Shown here piece after piece: positions 59,517-64,000 of a DNA stretch of 64,000 bases; the first letter of the stretch is position 1, and the number at the start of each line of letters is the position of its first letter. A program made the position numbers and the translations under genes. The notes under the pieces are model-generated. The model ran no database searches, had not been told where the DNA came from, and saw only the letters and a program-made list of their open reading frames with translations. This stretch comes from Gnetum montanum. Lineage: Eukaryota > Streptophyta > Gnetopsida > Gnetales > Gnetaceae. The stretch covers positions 79,378 through 143,377 of the forward strand of contig MNCI01001882.1 of NCBI GenBank assembly GCA_015680685.1. The letters are read 5' to 3'.

Positions 59517-59647
59517 TTGTGGGATGTCACAGGCCATGACGGGATCCTTGGCCAAGGCAGGCACTGCAACATGGCTTCAGTCTCCTCCGCAAAGATCAAG
59601 TCAGGGCCCTTCCTCTCCTGGCCTTCCACTTCTTTTCCTTTGCCCAT
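59517..59647 (-). other. aORF D exon 1 (start codon, basic N-terminus)
   Basis: ATG at 59645-59647 gives MGKGKEVEGQERKGPDLIFA. The donor GTAGGC is identical in A, B, C and D. Length 131 bp in B and D, 119 bp in C. It ends in phase 2, completing a Lys codon with exon 2. The N-terminus is Lys-rich and might aid nuclear entry, but this is only a guess. Confidence 0.75.
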
Positions 59648-59926
59648 CTTGACCTCCTTTACGCTGATTGCACAAGTTTACGCTGAAGAAGAGAACTGTC
59701 TATGCTGGCGCCTAAAATTCTACACTCCGCGTCTACGCTAGGGTTTAGTGTTGGGCGTCTATGCTAAGGGTTACTCTTCGGCATCTACGCTCGCGAGCAA
59801 GTTTACGCTTACGCTAGGGCGCGATAGTTTACACTTATGCTTTAACAGTTTACGCTTACGCTTTAACAGTTTACGCTCTGTCACTTACACTCATGATTCA
59901 AAGTAAGAAACAAATGAAACCCCCCC

Positions 59927-59934
59927 TTTTTATA
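59927..59934 (-). promoter_or_regulatory. TATA box of the antisense gene, copy D
   Basis: Minus-strand TATAAAAA followed by GGGGGG, 280 bp upstream of the aORF ATG, with a GCC-repeat (59947-59960) just upstream of it. B has the same arrangement (TATA at 33678-33685, GGT repeat upstream). This supports a separate promoter directing transcription away from pol. Confidence 0.6.
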
Positions 59935-60089
59935 GCGCTCCGCTGATGCCGCCGCCGCCGCTTACACCGCTGTTGCTCCCTTTTTGCCATTTTGTGCCTT
60001 TTTGCTCATTTTTCACTAAACTTTGCCTAGGAAAAATAATGAAAAATATAAAAAATAGAAATTACTACGTCCTGGTTCCCTGTGGACCC

Positions 60090-60190
60090 CATTCTGGATG
60101 TTAACGCCCGGTAAGGTGTTAAACTGCCGCCTACGGCCCGGTATGGCCTTAAAATGCCATGCATCCCGGTGTGATGGTAATCCACCATTA
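60090..60190. repeat. Module-border repeat, before pol D
   Basis: Three copies: cggtaaggtgttaaactgcc, cggtatggccttaaaatgcc and cggtgtgatggtaatccacc, about 35 bp apart, between the aORF promoter and pol. Confidence 0.75.
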
Positions 60191-60240
60191 TGCATGTATA
60201 CATAGTTTAAAATCACCAAAAGACACAGAACGATAACCCT

Positions 60241-60270
60241 TTGCTTATTTAGCTCTCTGTTTATTGGCAG
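60241..60270 (+). promoter_or_regulatory. Putative 3' splice acceptor before pol, copy D
   Basis: ctctctgtttattggcag gives a pyrimidine-rich tract and AG, 11 bases before the pol ATG (60282). In B the AG of this block is altered to AAG. Confidence 0.55.
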
Positions 60271-60281
60271 GAGCAAGCTCA

Positions 60282-63200
60282 ATGGACTACCAGCATTTAA
60301 CCGCACCATTAATCATTGACGGACCATACGGAAAAATTAGAAGAGACATTAACATAAAATTCATTAACTTAAGTTCACCAACGGACGATGCAGTCATAGC
60401 CTCAACCCAGCAAATAACATACAATTACAAAGACATGACAAAATTCCTTGACATAGAGGCCGAGAATATCACCGAAGACCCGTTGGCCGAAACTCCCATC
60501 GTCATGCCTGATGGGGAAACTAAAATTTTAAAATTAAGCACCTTATTACAACTGCCATTAGCCACAAACATTGAGAACGTGCTTAGGGAAAATATGAAAG
60601 CATTCGCTTGCTCCTACACAGACATGCCCGGACTAGATCCTTGAATTGTCCAACACAATATTATCCTTGACCTGAAGTTGAGACCGGTAAAACAAAAAGC
60701 ATGAAAGGTAAAACCCGATGTGGCATTAGCAGTTTGCAATGAGATCACCAAGCTTTATCAAGCTGGTTTTATTTGGGCTGTCAATTACACCGAGTGGGTG
60801 TCCAACATGGTCATTATTCCGAAGAAGAACGGAAGCATTCTCTTATGTATTGACTTTCGGGATTTGAATGTCGCAACCATAAACGATGACTTTCCTTTAC
60901 CCAGCATTGATCAACTTGTTGACTCCACTGCTGGGCACGCACTATTATCTTTTATGGACGACTTCACGAGATACAATCAAATACGAATCAACCTAGAGCA
61001 TCAGCTTCGAACAACCTTTATGACACCATGAGGAACCTTTTGTTACACAATGATGCCCTTCGGTCTCAAGAATGCTGGGGCCACGTATCAAAGACCGATG
61101 ACATTTATCTTTATTATATATTACACTCACTCAACGACTACGTGGATGACATCCTGGTTAAGTCAAAAATAAAGGAACAACATGTACAAGATCTCGACTT
61201 AGTATTAAAACATTGTTTGAAGTATGAATTGAGACTCAACCCGAAAAAATGTGTCTTCAGCGTCAAGACAGGAAAAATTCTTGGATTTATAGCCTCAGAA
61301 GTAGGGATACGAGTAGATCTCGATAAAGTTAAGGCCATAACAAACCTAAAACCACCAAGCAACCTTACCAAACTTCGAGGTCTACAAGGTAGATTGCAGT
61401 TTATCAGGCGCTTCATAGAAAAACTGATGGATAAACTAAAACCTATGAACCACTTGTTATGCAAGAACGTCCATTTTGAATGGACTCTGTAGTGTCAACA
61501 AGCATTCGATGACATTAAAATGGCACTTGCCCGGTTACCTACGGTTTATTCACCTCAAAACAATAAACCATTCTACATCTACCTCACTACTTCGGATTTG
61601 TCCATCGCGTCTATGCTTTGCTAGAAACGAGATGACAAAACTGAAGTCCTTGTATATTACTTGAGCCATGCATTAGTTGCCCATGAGAAAAAGTACAACG
61701 ACGTGGAGAAGTCATGTTTAGCTTTGGTCTTTTCTTTAAGAAAATGGCGACATTACCTCTTCCATAACCAGGTTTACATAATTTGCAAGGACAATGTACT
61801 AAGAGCCATAACAGGGAATATTTACAAAACAAGTCGAATAGCCTGGTGGAAAGCCATGATAGTCGAGTTTGACCTGTACTACGTAGTGCAATCATCAGTT
61901 AAGGGTCAAGCTATAGCAAATCAAATGGCAACATCACCAACACATGACCAAACGACTATAGACCCAGAGTTCCCAGATGAGAATATAAGCACCATAGACA
62001 TAGTGCCTAACGACTACGATACTATTTTAAACTTTGATGGAGCATCCACCTCCTGAGGAGGAAGTGCAGCCGCTATCATCACCTATCCCTCTAGGGAGAT
62101 CCGACCCTGGGCCTATCATTTCAACTTTCACTGTATCAACAACATAGTAGAGTACGAAGGTCTCCTTAGAGGTCTCACAGTAGCTTTGGCTTTAAACATC
62201 ACACGGCTTATAGTCAGAGGAGACTCGCAACTGGTCATAAACCAAGTCACAAATGTCTATACATGCAAAGCCCAACATTTACAACCATACTGCGACTTGG
62301 AAAAACACCTAATGAGGCGATTCGAAAGCATCGATGTGCAACACGTCTCTAGAAATGATAACACCATCGCAGATGCGTTAGCCACATTAGCATTAAACAT
62401 ATCGTCAAACATGTTCCACACATTGCCAAGCTCCATAACCAGTTGTGCTGAACCAATCACCGACACCCTTGACACATTGCCGATTGCATCTGTTAGTTCA
62501 ACACACGCGATAGAATGGTACGATGACATAAAAGAATACCTTCTGCATAGCGAAACACCACGACATCTAACAAATGCACAGAAAGACGCAGTGCGGAAAC
62601 ATTCTAGGCAATATACCCTGGTAGGGGACACACTGTGTCGTCGATCCTACGAAGGCATATTGCTAACATTCGTTAGTAGTACCGATGCCCAAACTATTGT
62701 TGAACAGGTACATGAGGGACTATGCGGAGGACACATAGCACCAAAAGCCATGGCAACAAAGATCAGACGCTTGGGCTATTATTGGCCACACATGGAATAC
62801 GACTGTCTCTCCAAAGTCAAAACATGTAGTACTTGTCAAAAACATAGAAATATGATACATGTCCCACCAAATGAGTTGCATACAACGCAAATCACATGGC
62901 CCTTTCAAAAGTGGGGGTTCGATCTCATCGGCCCAATAACACCCCCTTTTTCCGTGAGCCATAGTTTCATTATAACTGCGACAGAATACTTCACGAAGTG
63001 GGTAGAAGCTGCTCCCCTTCAAAAAACCACATCTAAACACATGTGAAATTTCATTCTTGAAAATATTGTAACCCGCTTTGGCATTCCCATGACAATCATC
63101 ATTGACAACGGGCCACAATTTAGCAGTGCTGAGACCAACACCTTTTGTGAAAATTTAGGGATCAAACACTCGTTTTCATCTCTTTACTATCCGTAGAGCA

Positions 63201-63754
63201 ATGGACAAGTAGAAGTAACAAACAAGACGATTATTACAATACTTAAGAAAATTCTTACCCAGAGCAAAAGAAAATGGCACGAGCAATTGACATACGCATT
63301 GTGGGCATACCGTACTACGCACTAAACTTCAACAGGTAAGATGCCATACAGTCTTGTTTATGGTTCAGCAGCTGTTTTACCTTTGGAATTACAGGTACCA
63401 TATTTAAGGATCACACTTTCGGGGCTCCTCGATAACGAGCAAAAGAATGATCTACGCATCATTGATCTTGACTCGGTGGAGGAAGAATGCGTGCGCGCCC
63501 TTGATCAGATCGAATGGTATCAAAAACAACAATGGCAACGACATCGGCATGACATCAACAAGTGCCCTATCAAAGAAGGTGACCTTGTGTTTAAAGCTAT
63601 TCAGGAACACCCAAACAAATTATCAGCCAATTGGGAAGGGCCTTACTTATTCATTAAAGCATTTGACAATGGAGCATTCAAGCTAGCCGATATGGAAGGA
63701 AACGAATTCGCCAATCCAACCAATCACTTGTTCCTGAAACCGTTCCACATTTGA
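60282..63754 (+). pseudogene. pol, copy D: RT, two RNase H domains, integrase
   Basis: Start codon chosen at MDYQHLTAPL because B starts alike. RT (60700-61460) keeps LCIDFRDLN, MPFGLKN and the YVDD active site (61139-61150). Gypsy RNase H/connection lies at 61500-61910, an archaeal-type RNase H at 62030-62400 (FDGAST, EYEGLLRGL, RGDSQLVINQ, ADALATLAL), and integrase at 62690-63754 with a CSTCQKH finger, FDLIGP, IDNGPQFSS and SNGQVEV, then a C-terminal GPYLFIKAFDNGAFKL. Faults: a one-base deletion near 61110 and about nine stops, most explained by C-to-T changes. The extra RNase H is typical of the Tat lineage. Confidence 0.92.
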
Positions 63755-64000
63755 GTACAAGCTCAGGTACGTGAAAAGTCCTGGGATCATGATGGTAAAC
63801 TGATACCACAACTCGTCCTGGATCATGACGGTAAACTGATACCACAGCTCATCCTGGATCATGATGGTAAACTGATACCACAGCTCATCCTGGATCATGA
63901 CTTAAAACTAATATCACATAGTGTCTACAATGATGATAAACTAGCACCCGTCCGGCATGACAGTAAACTGCCACCATCACAACCATCAGAGTCCGCTAAG
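63755..64000. repeat. 36-37 bp tandem repeat after pol D
   Basis: Units with tcctggatcatgatggtaaa, then ctgataccacagctca, start near 63778, 63815, 63851 and 63887, followed by two weaker copies to 63975. They match the border repeat core (gatgg-taaact) and the position of the array after pol C. The element continues past the edge. Confidence 0.85.

Larger units (their letters stand above)
55227..59647 (-). pseudogene. Antisense accessory gene (aORF), copy D, eight phased exons
   Basis: A gene opposite to gag and pol, modelled from conserved GT..AG sites and open frames. Exon sizes are 131, 450, 263, 1041, 231, 195, 785 and 102 bp; the sum is 3198 bp, all junction phases fit, giving 1066 codons with the stop. 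Domain order: basic N-terminus (1-44); HAD/NIF-like fold without catalytic Asp (44-194); a WLHEDW region (195-281); a large region resembling plant-transposon accessory proteins (282-628); acidic Glu-rich part (629-705); EPFTWSEM...DIG helix (706-770); coiled coil and TWSAVDKGK motif (771-1032); acidic tail (1033-1065). About six nonsense codons (57907, 57383, 56716, 56040, 55815, 55512 regions) and no frameshift. Function unknown. The NIF assignment and the splicing are inference. Confidence 0.82.
58920..59900. repeat. TACGC/GCGTATACGC array around aORF D exon 1
   Basis: Intron 1 and the 5' flank of the antisense gene carry dozens of tacgctg, cagcgtatac and tttacgct units. CGGCGTATACGCCG occurs at 59410-59423 and 59440-59453. 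From 59760 to 59890 ttacgcttacgct repeats. Exon 1 (59517-59647) interrupts the array. The same motif fills U3 of the LTR of D. Confidence 0.85.
48880..64000 (+). mobile_element. Copy D: Tat-like element with antisense gene, best preserved
   Basis: 5' LTR, primer site, gag, protease, antisense gene in eight phased exons, pol and a 3' border repeat; the 3' LTR lies beyond the window. RT and integrase catalytic motifs are intact, but stops and frameshifts exclude autonomous activity. It is probably the youngest of the nested copies. Confidence 0.85.

Overview
The window is plant nuclear repeat DNA, most likely from a seed plant with a large, retroelement-rich genome. The pointers are an L1-type LINE tail, a Ty1/copia integrase scrap and, above all, Ty3/gypsy elements with Tat/Ogre-lineage traits: a second, archaeal-type RNase H in pol, a very long internal region and a splice acceptor just before the RT part of pol. 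I see no ordinary host gene, tRNA, rRNA or CRISPR array. The species cannot be told from the sequence. Almost every reading frame carries stops or frameshifts, so most copies are fossils.

Layout: 1-1856 LINE remnant (+); 3206-3760 copia integrase remnant (-); 6046-9021 gag-protease of an unrelated Ty3/gypsy element (-); 9121-20060 copy A of the main family (antisense gene plus pol); 22249-34196 copy B (5' LTR, gag, protease, antisense gene, first codons of pol); 34197-48879 copy C, whose LTR begins inside B's pol; 48880-64000 copy D, whose 5' LTR begins just after C's pol and which runs off the right edge. The layout reads as nested insertion: D within C within B.

The outstanding feature is a gene on the strand opposite to gag and pol, lying between protease and RT in all four copies (called aORF here). 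In D it can be modelled as eight exons of 131, 450, 263, 1041, 231, 195, 785 and 102 bp. All splice phases agree, the total is 3198 bp (1066 codons including stop), and only about six nonsense codons interrupt it. B has the same 131, 450, 785 and 102 bp exons; C also has a 450-bp exon 2 and stays in phase to the end (3264 bp). Exon 2 resembles the NLI-interacting-factor/FCP1-type HAD phosphatase domain with its catalytic aspartates lost; later exons resemble plant-transposon accessory proteins and end in a coiled coil and an acidic tail.

The gene seems to have its own TATA promoter facing away from pol (clear in B and D), set among dense TACGC/GCATGC palindromic repeats like those in the same element's LTR. 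Pol starts just after a conserved polypyrimidine-AG in A, C and D (altered in B), so the sense transcript may splice out the whole antisense gene as an intron. Because the gene's introns are antisense to the genomic RNA, they would survive retrotransposition. A second degenerate repeat with core ggccttaaactag marks module borders: after protease, before pol and after pol.
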